Position numbers and translations under genes: made by a program. From NCBI GenBank assembly GCA_011389535.1, contig JAABUE010000015.1, forward strand, positions 1 through 32,241: DNA of 32,241 bases. Direction: 5' to 3'. This document shows, one piece after another, positions 7,228 through 13,274 of the stretch (position 1 is the first letter of the stretch; the number at the start of each line of letters is the position of its first letter). This DNA comes from Anaerolineales bacterium. GTDB lineage: Bacteria; Chloroflexota; Anaerolineae; Anaerolineales; Villigracilaceae. The notes under the pieces are model-generated. The model ran no database searches, was not told the origin of the DNA, and worked only from the letters and a program-made list of their open reading frames with translations.

Positions 7228-8127
7228 ATGGTAAAATTCCAGGAAATGCGACGTCTCTTTTCACAAAAACGCTTCATCCTTTTACTATCGATTTTTTCGC
7301 TGGTCACACTGGTGCTGCTCGCATCTGGCTTGCAGAATGTAGAATTCCGAGAAGGGCGTGCACTCGGACGCGCCGAATCCGAAACGGTGCGATTTTCTGT
7401 GGACCGCGCGCTCCAGGCGATCACGGACGTGCCGGTCTGGAGGCAGGTAATCTTCTGGGCCTTGCTTTTCTTGCTTGTCTTGCTGGTCTCGTCGATCCTT
7501 TCCCCGGAATTGCGCAAACGGCTTATCCGCGGTTTTATCAGCTTTGCAGTTGCCTTCTTTGCCATCATATACCTGTTAGAAAACAATTTGCTGACTTTGC
7601 CTGACTTGACGTTCGATTTTGGAGCGAGAGCCGGTGATGCCGCAGAAGAACCACCGCCGTTCCCGGCATTTACGCCTCCTGACGTCCCGACCTGGGCTAA
7701 TTTTCTCATCAGCCTGGGAGTGGTCGTGGCGCTTCTTGCTGTCACCTGGGGTTTGTCACGCTGGTGGCAGCGACTCAACCGCCTGCGCTCTCTATCCAAC
7801 CCGCTCGACGATCTGGCTTTTATTGCACAATCGTCGCTTGACGATCTGGCAGCCGGCCATGATTGGGACGACGTGATCGTGAACTGCTACGCGCGCATGA
7901 GCGCTGCTGTCAGCCGCAGACGGGGCCTCATCCGCAAAGAAACCATGACCCCGGCCGAGTTTGCCCGCCGGCTGGAACAGGCCGGCTTGCCCGGCGACCC
8001 TATCCGGCGGCTTACGCGCCTGTTCGAATCTGTGCGCTATGGCGCTAAAAAATCCAGCCAGACAGAGATCAATGAAGCCGTCTCCTGCCTGTCGGCTATC
8101 CTGCATTATTGCGGGGAGGCGGTATGA
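7228..8127 (+). CDS. Membrane protein with C-terminal DUF4129 domain
   Basis: This 299-aa protein has four hydrophobic segments (about residues 16-36, 66-88, 98-118 and 155-178), and a cytoplasmic C-terminal domain from about 200. That domain matches the DUF4129 pattern: MTPAEFARRLEQAGLPGDPI, then RLTRLFESVRYG and a terminal helix. DUF4129 often closes transglutaminase-like proteins in MoxR/DUF58 clusters, but no transglutaminase domain is present here. The start at 7228 is favoured because the upstream extension is not membrane-like and a promoter lies at 7171-7199; MRRLF at 7246 is an alternative. The next gene overlaps its stop (ATGA), so the two are translationally coupled. Confidence 0.78.
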   Translation: MVKFQEMRRLFSQKRFILLLSIFSLVTLVLLASGLQNVEFREGRALGRAESETVRFSVDRALQAITDVPVWRQVIFWALLFLLVLLVSSILSPELRKRLIRGFISFAVAFFAIIYLLENNLLTLPDLTFDFGARAGDAAEEPPPFPAFTPPDVPTWANFLISLGVVVALLAVTWGLSRWWQRLNRLRSLSNPLDDLAFIAQSSLDDLAAGHDWDDVIVNCYARMSAAVSRRRGLIRKETMTPAEFARRLEQAGLPGDPIRRLTRLFESVRYGAKKSSQTEINEAVSCLSAILHYCGEAV

Positions 8128-8726
8128 AACGTATCCAGATGCTCACGCTGACCGGTGCGCTGGTTGTGGCGCTCATCCTGGCCTTTGCTTTGCAGGACGT
8201 CATCCGGGAGACTTTGATCGTTCCCCTGGCTTATCTCTGGTGGGTGCTGGGGCTTTATTACAACGCCTTTCCGCAGATGATTCTCTGGATCTGCCTGGTT
8301 GTGGTTGTCCTTTTGATGCTCTTCGGCAGCCTGAGCAGCGATGTCGCACGGGAAGAGACTGTCGAAGACGAGACCAAACCCCTGCACGGGCCGATCGAGA
8401 CTCTGGCAATATCCCTGGAAAAAGTGCATCGGGGGATTTATATCAAATGGCAGGTATCTCACCGCCTGGGGAAACTGGCGCGAGACCTGCTCGTCCAACG
8501 CGGGGACCGGATCAGTGCCAAAGCGATGGGTCCGCTGATCGGGCGTGACTGGCACCCCTCGAAACCAGTTGATGAATATCTGAATGTGGGATTGAACGGT
8601 TCTTTTGCGGATTATCCCAACCCATCCTGGCCGTTTGGCCGTCCAAAACCAACACCGCTCGATTTGGAAGTGAATGAAGCGGTGGATTTCCTTGAGGCGC
8701 AAATGGAGACGAATGGCAGACACTAA
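8124..8726 (+). CDS. Membrane protein of the MoxR cluster, unknown function
   Basis: This 200-aa protein has two or three N-terminal membrane segments (about residues 8-27, 30-50 and 53-73), followed by a soluble region of about 125 residues rich in charged positions (LAISLEKVHRGIYIKWQVSHRL...). The ATG overlaps the previous stop as ATGA, with GGGGAGG just upstream, so coupling is likely. The 3' end overlaps the MoxR gene by 14 nt. It is not a family I recognise by name. Its place between the DUF4129 protein and MoxR suggests a structural partner of the ATPase complex at the membrane. Confidence 0.75.
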   Translation: MKRIQMLTLTGALVVALILAFALQDVIRETLIVPLAYLWWVLGLYYNAFPQMILWICLVVVVLLMLFGSLSSDVAREETVEDETKPLHGPIETLAISLEKVHRGIYIKWQVSHRLGKLARDLLVQRGDRISAKAMGPLIGRDWHPSKPVDEYLNVGLNGSFADYPNPSWPFGRPKPTPLDLEVNEAVDFLEAQMETNGRH

Positions 8727-9666
8727 ACAAGTATCTACGCTTGGCAAACAGGTCATAGTCGAGCTTGAACGCGCCATTGTTGGCAAGCGCGAGCTGCTCG
8801 AAATGGTCATGGCTGCAACCCTGGCGGGCGGGCACGTGCTCCTCGAAGATTATCCAGGGTTGGGCAAAACGCTCATTGCGCGTAGTTTTGCCACTGTACT
8901 GGGATTGGATTTTAAGCGCATCCAATTCACACCTGACCTTTTACCAGGCGACATTACCGGCGGTTATATTTACAACCGGGTTGATAATAACTTCGAGCTG
9001 CGTAAAGGTCCTGTCTTTGCCAACATCATCCTGGCCGACGAGATCAACCGCGCCTCCCCAAAGACCCAGTCTGCGCTGCTGGAGGCCATGCAGGAGGAAC
9101 AGGTCACTCTGGAGGGGGAGAGCATGCGCCTGCCGCAGCCGTTCCTGGTGTTAGCGACTCAAAACCCGATCGAATACGAAGGCACTTTCCCTCTCCCCGA
9201 AGCGCAGCTCGACCGGTTTATGCTCAAACTGACGGTTGGCTATCCGAGTGTAGACGAAGAGAAAGAGATCCTGCACCGTCGCCACGAACGCCGCCAAGAA
9301 GAAGTGACTCTCAGCAAAGTCACCAGCGCCAGCCAGCTGCTCGATATGCGGGCCACGGTCGAGACAGTCCACGTGGATGCTGATCTTGAAGGGTATATTG
9401 CAGGCATTGTGCACGCCACTCGTTCCGACCGGCGCGTGGCGGTCGGTTCCAGTCCGCGGGGCTCGCTAGCCTTCCTCAAAATGGCGCGGGCGCATGCTGC
9501 TCTGGAAGGCCGCGATTACATCCTTCCCGATGATGTCAAGCGCTTTGCCGTGCCTGTCCTCAGCCATCGCCTTATTCTCCAACCTGAATACTGGATGTCG
9601 AGGCAGATCTCAGGCGAGGTCATCCGGGATGTGCTTGATAAAATACCTGTGCCGGTCATCACTTAA
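8713..9666 (+). CDS. MoxR-family AAA+ ATPase
   Basis: This 317-aa protein is full length for MoxR. Walker A is DYPGLGKT (about residues 46-53), Walker B ANIILADEIN (103-112), followed by RASPKTQSALLEAMQEEQVT, ATQNPIEYEGTFPLPEAQLDRF and an AAA lid with the RGSLAFLKMARAHA helix. MoxR ATPases act as chaperone-like remodelers paired with von Willebrand factor A/DUF58 proteins, often for maturation of enzyme complexes or envelope functions. The start at 8713 (MADTKQ) has GGAGA before it; longer starts read only through the previous gene. The DUF58 partner follows after a repeat-containing gap of 77 bp. Confidence 0.93.
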   Translation: MADTKQVSTLGKQVIVELERAIVGKRELLEMVMAATLAGGHVLLEDYPGLGKTLIARSFATVLGLDFKRIQFTPDLLPGDITGGYIYNRVDNNFELRKGPVFANIILADEINRASPKTQSALLEAMQEEQVTLEGESMRLPQPFLVLATQNPIEYEGTFPLPEAQLDRFMLKLTVGYPSVDEEKEILHRRHERRQEEVTLSKVTSASQLLDMRATVETVHVDADLEGYIAGIVHATRSDRRVAVGSSPRGSLAFLKMARAHAALEGRDYILPDDVKRFAVPVLSHRLILQPEYWMSRQISGEVIRDVLDKIPVPVIT

Positions 9667-9735
9667 CCGCTGAGAACGCTGAGCCTGCTGAGTTATTTTT
9701 TTAATTCTCCGCGCTCTCTGCGAACTCTGCGGTTG
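9665..9735. repeat. Dispersed-type oligomer repeat, AACCGC...GCGGTT
   Basis: The gap between MoxR and DUF58 consists of AACCGCTGAGAACGCTGAG-like words, a T/A-rich centre, and the roughly inverted CTCTCTGCGAACTCTGCGGTT. The ends (AACCGC and GCGGTT) form an inverted pair. The same construction, with CACAGAG-type words, appears at 28618-28685. It does not look like coding or promoter DNA. Confidence 0.65.
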
Positions 9736-9743
9736 TATCCATT

Positions 9744-11030
9744 ATGTCCCGCACTCTTCTTCTGACCCTCATCATCTACGCCCTCATGCTGGCGGGCCTG
9801 GCCACATTGCGTGGTGAGTTCCTTGGCCTGGCTTTGCCCTTTGTCGCCTATCTGCTGGTTGGTTTTTGGCGTGCGCCGGAAAAGCTCGATCTGGAGGTGC
9901 ATCGAACGATCTCGAACGAACGGGCCGCACCGAACGAGAACGTAGCTGTGAGTATAGATGTGACCAACCGGGGCGCGAATATCGAAGAATTGCTGCTTGA
10001 AGACGAGGTCTCCCACGGCTTGATCGTGCGCGACGGATCGCACCGGCACCTGCTCTCGTTAAAAAAAGGCGAATCCTTCTCCTGGATGTATACTATCTGT
10101 GGTCCGCGCGGCGGGTACGCCTTCGAAGGGCTGAGGGCCGAAGCGCGGGATCATTTCGGGCTCCGGCTGAGCAGTCACAAGATCCCGGCAAGAAGTGAGT
10201 TGTTTATCTTCCCACCGCTGACCCGGCTAAAGTACGTCACGATCCGTACGCGGCGCACCCGCGTCTATTCCGGCACAATTCCCGCCAGGGTGGGTGGGGC
10301 AGGGGTGGAGTTTTTTGGTCTGCGGGAATACCAGCCGGGTGACCCGCCGCGCTGGATAAACTGGCGTGCCAGCGCGCGCCAGGACGAGACTTTGTATGCC
10401 AATGAGTTCCAGCAGGAGCGTGTGGCAGACGTGGCGCTCGTGCTGGATGGGCGCGAGAAAACTAACTGGTTCCGTGATAGGCGTTCGTTATTCGAACATT
10501 CGGTGCTGGCCGCGGCCTCGCTGGCGGATGCGTTTTTATCGCAGGGTAACCGCGTGGGACTGTTGCATTACGGCCGCTACCTCGATTGGACGTTTCCCGG
10601 TTATGGCAAGGTGCAGCGGGAACGTGTTTTAAAGGCGCTGGCCCACGCCCAGATCGGCGGAAGCCCGGTCTTCTCGGGATTGGAGCATATTCCGGTGCGC
10701 TTCTTCCCGGCGCATTCGCAGGTTGTACTGGTTAGCCCTCTGCATGCTGATGACCTGGAAACTCTGATCCAGTTGCGCGCGCGCGGGTACCAGATTATGG
10801 TCATCAGCCCGGACCCGGTCGCTTTCGAGCAGGCTTATTTACCGGACGAGCCCTCAGTGAAACTTGCCGCGCGTGTCGTGCGCATGGAGAGAAACCTGCT
10901 CTTGAAAAAACTGCAGCGCGCCGGGATCCAAGTGTTGGACTGGAATGTGGCGCAATCTTTTGACCAGGTGATTAAGCACCGCCTGGGACCGCCGCCGCCG
11001 TTGTTTCGTGTAGTCGGGGGACGCATATGA
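9744..11030 (+). CDS. DUF58 family protein (von Willebrand A-like), MoxR partner
   Basis: This 428-aa protein has two N-terminal membrane segments (about residues 5-23 and 26-41), a beta-rich extracytoplasmic-type domain (about 50-150), and then the DUF58 signature LREYQPGDPPRWINWRASARQ at about 195-215. A VWA-like segment with DVALVLDGRE (about 230) follows. DUF58 proteins are regularly encoded beside MoxR ATPases and are thought to be their clients or adaptors. The ATG of the next gene overlaps this stop (ATGA). No strong ribosome-binding site precedes the start. Confidence 0.9.
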   Translation: MSRTLLLTLIIYALMLAGLATLRGEFLGLALPFVAYLLVGFWRAPEKLDLEVHRTISNERAAPNENVAVSIDVTNRGANIEELLLEDEVSHGLIVRDGSHRHLLSLKKGESFSWMYTICGPRGGYAFEGLRAEARDHFGLRLSSHKIPARSELFIFPPLTRLKYVTIRTRRTRVYSGTIPARVGGAGVEFFGLREYQPGDPPRWINWRASARQDETLYANEFQQERVADVALVLDGREKTNWFRDRRSLFEHSVLAAASLADAFLSQGNRVGLLHYGRYLDWTFPGYGKVQRERVLKALAHAQIGGSPVFSGLEHIPVRFFPAHSQVVLVSPLHADDLETLIQLRARGYQIMVISPDPVAFEQAYLPDEPSVKLAARVVRMERNLLLKKLQRAGIQVLDWNVAQSFDQVIKHRLGPPPPLFRVVGGRI

Positions 11031-11518
11031 GTTATTTCGCATTTGTAACCAGTGTGCTGATGGGAATAGGTTCCCTTTCGTTTGCGTATGCAGGCGCGGG
11101 CTCTGATCTGGTAGTGCGTGGTTTGCTGGCCTTGGGCGCGCTATGGTTGTTTGCAGGCAAGCAGCGCTGGGTCTGGTTCTCGACCATCGCGCTCCTGATA
11201 TCGGTCTCGCTGGCAGGATTTGGCCTGTGGATCGGGCTTTCACCGGGCTGGATGATCTCCGGCGCGTTGGGCGCGCTGCTGGCCTGGGACCTGACCGATT
11301 TCATGCGCCGTCTGCGTTTCGCCCCCCTGATGGATGACCTGCGACCGCTCGAACGCCGCCACCTGACCCGGTTGACGATTGTCACAGTGGTGGGTGTGCT
11401 GCTGGCAAGCATCGCGATGCTTGTGCGATTAGAATTCACGTTCGAATGGATTATGCTTCTGACACTGGTTGCCGTGCTAGGGGTAACGCAACTCGTTTCC
11501 TGGCTGCATAGAAGGTGA
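11027..11518 (+). CDS. Small multi-pass membrane protein, end of MoxR cluster
   Basis: This 163-aa protein has about five hydrophobic segments (near residues 4-22, 25-40, 44-65, 68-85 and 118-158) and few conserved soluble features (a basic-acidic loop MRRLRFAPLMDDLRPLERRHL at about 93-113). It begins with an ATGA overlap with the DUF58 gene, so it belongs to the same unit. I do not recognise the family. By position it may anchor or assist the MoxR/DUF58 complex. Confidence 0.7.
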   Translation: MSYFAFVTSVLMGIGSLSFAYAGAGSDLVVRGLLALGALWLFAGKQRWVWFSTIALLISVSLAGFGLWIGLSPGWMISGALGALLAWDLTDFMRRLRFAPLMDDLRPLERRHLTRLTIVTVVGVLLASIAMLVRLEFTFEWIMLLTLVAVLGVTQLVSWLHRR

Positions 11519-11704
11519 CTGTCGCCTCTAAGATCACAGCTATTTTATGAGACTTCCTGATCGGTCCATTTAAACTTTGGATAAAGCTCACGGAACACAT
11601 AGGCCTGAAGTCTTGCCTTGAGCGATTTGAACGGCGTGAGAGCAGGCTCTTAAATGGGTTAAGTTTTTCCCGCTGAGAAGGCGGAGAAATAGCATTAATC
11701 CTGG
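11519..11704. other. Intergenic region between convergent genes
   Basis: No gene is seen. A segment near 11670-11690 (CCGCTGAGAAGGCGGAGAAA) loosely resembles the repeat words at 9665. ATCCTG-GT-CAGGAT (11698-11711) is a short dyad that overlaps the stop of the minus-strand gene at 11705. Confidence 0.5.
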
Positions 11705-12061
11705 TCAGGATCTCAGACCTTCGGCCCGCAGGCTGGTCAACAGGTTGTTATTTTTATCCACGAGCCCGGAAAGGACAAAGCCGGAACTCAACCAGCGGCC
11801 ATCCTTTTGCCAGACCAACTTGATGATCGGGACTCCTCCCGTCCGGCCTCGGCAGGGACACATTTTGATCTCAGATAGTTTGTGTAAGGGCAGGCTGATG
11901 GGATGTTGGCTGCCATGATGCTGGAAGAACAGGGAACCATCCTTGATCCAGTATTCTCCAGTGCCGCGGTTAACAAATCCTGCCTCAGTATAGCGACGCC
12001 ACCATTTATACTCGACCCTGGTTCCCAGATAACGCCCGCTTTTTTTCTGGATTGCGCTCAT
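11705..12061 (-). CDS. Hypothetical protein, 118 aa
   Basis: This soluble protein of mixed beta character (YLGTRVEYKWWRRYTEAGFVNRG..., DGSLFFQHHGSQHPISLPL, IIKLVWQKDGRWLSSGFVLSG) has alternating hydrophobic strands ending in a helix-like SLRAEGLRS. The pattern recalls small PH-like or GRAM-like domains, but I cannot name a family. An excellent ribosome-binding sequence (AAAGGAGGA) lies 5 nt before the ATG. It is divergent from hypA and shares a short control region with dyad half-sites, so co-regulation with hydrogenase maturation is possible. Confidence 0.72.
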   Translation of the reverse strand: MSAIQKKSGRYLGTRVEYKWWRRYTEAGFVNRGTGEYWIKDGSLFFQHHGSQHPISLPLHKLSEIKMCPCRGRTGGVPIIKLVWQKDGRWLSSGFVLSGLVDKNNNLLTSLRAEGLRS

Positions 12062-12094
12062 CGGATCCTCCTTTGTTTCGCACTTTCATAATAG

Positions 12095-12118
12095 CACAAA
12101 TTGTGACTAAATGCACAA
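12095..12118. promoter_or_regulatory. Overlapping CACAA/TTGTG dyads between divergent genes
   Basis: CACAA-A-TTGTG (12095-12105) and ATTGTG-N8-CACAAT (12100-12119) share their central half-site. The sequence overlaps or abuts the -35 regions expected for hypA (plus strand) and for the 118-aa gene (minus strand, TATTAT as -10). It is a candidate operator for a dimeric regulator; the regulator is unknown. Confidence 0.5.
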
Positions 12119-12140
12119 TCATTCGATTATCCCTCAATGC

Positions 12141-12146
12141 TATAAT
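12141..12146 (+). promoter_or_regulatory. TATAAT -10 box of hypA (leaderless type)
   Basis: A consensus TATAAT ends 7 nt before the hypA ATG at 12154, so the predicted transcription start is at the start codon itself. No ribosome-binding site precedes hypA, which fits a leaderless mRNA. Confidence 0.6.
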
Positions 12147-12153
12147 GCCCTCC

Positions 12154-12495
12154 ATGCACGAACTCCCCGTCACCCAATCCATTCTCGAAATTGCTCTCAA
12201 GCATGCCGAAAAAGCGGATGCCAAACGTATCACAGACTTGCATATTGTTATGGGGGAACTCTCGAAGCTGGTGGATGAGTCCATCCAGTTTTATTGGGAT
12301 ATGATTGCCAAAGACACCATCGCCGAGGGCGCAAATTTGCACTTCCGCATCGTTCCGGCAGAGTTCCAGTGCATGGCCTGCTTTGAGAAATACAAGCCGG
12401 ATAGCAAGGAATTTTCCTGCCCTAATTGTGGCGCGGTCGGGGTCAAGATAGTGGCCGGCGAAGAATTCTCGCTGGAAGCGATTGATGTAGAATAA
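12154..12495 (+). CDS. hypA: HypA, nickel insertion protein for [NiFe]-hydrogenase
   Basis: This 113-aa protein is standard length for HypA. It begins MHELPVTQSILEIA, in which His2 next to the N-terminus binds nickel; this fixes the start at 12154 rather than at upstream ATGs. The structural zinc site is two CxxC pairs, CMAC (about 75-78) and CPNC (about 92-95). HypA works with HypB to deliver nickel to the hydrogenase large subunit in the cytoplasm. It is the first gene of a hypABFCD run. The promoter appears to place the RNA start at the ATG. Confidence 0.95.
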   Translation: MHELPVTQSILEIALKHAEKADAKRITDLHIVMGELSKLVDESIQFYWDMIAKDTIAEGANLHFRIVPAEFQCMACFEKYKPDSKEFSCPNCGAVGVKIVAGEEFSLEAIDVE

Positions 12496-12515
12496 ATACG
12501 GAAGAAAATCCAGCG

Positions 12516-12542
12516 AAATAGTGTCCAAAAGGACTATTTTTT
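12516..12542 (+). terminator. Hairpin with T-run between hypA and hypB
   Basis: AAATA-(GT)-GTCC, an AAAA loop, and GGAC-TATTT form a stem with a 2-nt bulge, followed by a T-run. It resembles a weak intrinsic terminator or attenuator. hypB then has its own candidate -10 box. Confidence 0.5.
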
Positions 12543-12557
12543 CACCCAAATCTCGCG

Positions 12558-12563
12558 TAGAAT
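12558..12563 (+). promoter_or_regulatory. TAGAAT -10 box of hypB (leaderless type)
   Basis: TAGAAT ends 9 nt before the hypB ATG, and no Shine-Dalgarno sequence is present. This matches the hypA and tgt arrangement and suggests independent, leaderless transcription of hypB onward. Confidence 0.45.
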
Positions 12564-12572
12564 TTAATCACT

Positions 12573-13235
12573 ATGACCCAACGAATCCCTGTCGTCGAGC
12601 GAATCCTCTCCGCCAATGACGAACTGGCCGAAGAGAACAAATCCCGCTTGAATGCTGCAAATGTTTTTGCCGTCAACTTGATGGCTTCGCCCGGCGCGGG
12701 CAAGACCTCCCTGATCGAGCAAACCCTTCCGCGCCTGGCCGAAAAGCTGCGCGTGGCCGTTGTAGATGGCGACATCGCCACCTCTATCGACGCTGATCGC
12801 GCCGCCGCGGCCGGTGCAATAGTGGCTGTCCAGGTCAACACGGGCGGCGAATGTCACCTGGATGCTGTCATGCTACACCAGGCGCTTGGCCAGATCGAAC
12901 TTGCCACGGTCGACATGCTGCTGGTCGAAAACGTGGGCAACCTGGTCTGTCCGGCCGAATTCCGCCTCGGCACACACAAGTCCGTGCTGATCGCCTCCAT
13001 CCCCGAAGGGGACGACAAACCTTACAAGTATCCCGGTATGTATCGCGGCGTGGATGCGCTGGTCATCAACAAGATCGACCTGCTGCCGTACATAAATTTC
13101 AAAATGGATTACTTCCAGAGAGGCGTCGAGGCCCTCAATCCGGGCCTGGTCACCTTCCCGCTTTCGTGCAGTACGGGTGAAGGCCTCGATGCCTGGGTCC
13201 ACTGGATCCTTGAAAACGTAAAACGTAAAGCGTAA
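12573..13235 (+). CDS. hypB: HypB, GTPase for nickel insertion
   Basis: This 220-aa protein is the HypB GTPase core. The P-loop is MASPGAGKTS (about residues 37-46), with VVDGDIATSIDADR (switch region), the metal-binding GGECHLDA (C94-H95) at the dimer interface, and NKIDLLPY as the base-specificity motif. It lacks the N-terminal CCxxCG high-affinity nickel motif and any histidine-rich stretch found in some HypBs, so it probably does not store nickel. It supplies the GTP-hydrolysis step after HypA. It follows hypA by 77 bp, containing a hairpin and a -10-like box. Confidence 0.95.
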   Translation: MTQRIPVVERILSANDELAEENKSRLNAANVFAVNLMASPGAGKTSLIEQTLPRLAEKLRVAVVDGDIATSIDADRAAAAGAIVAVQVNTGGECHLDAVMLHQALGQIELATVDMLLVENVGNLVCPAEFRLGTHKSVLIASIPEGDDKPYKYPGMYRGVDALVINKIDLLPYINFKMDYFQRGVEALNPGLVTFPLSCSTGEGLDAWVHWILENVKRKA

Positions 13236-13274
13236 ATTAAGCCTCAATTACGATTTGCTCTTTCCAGAATTCCC

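Noticed and set aside
7092-7799. Minus-strand ORF (235 aa) opposite the DUF4129 gene
   Set aside because: It is Ser/Thr/Lys-rich shadow sequence, and it would start inside the coding sequence of the membrane protein.
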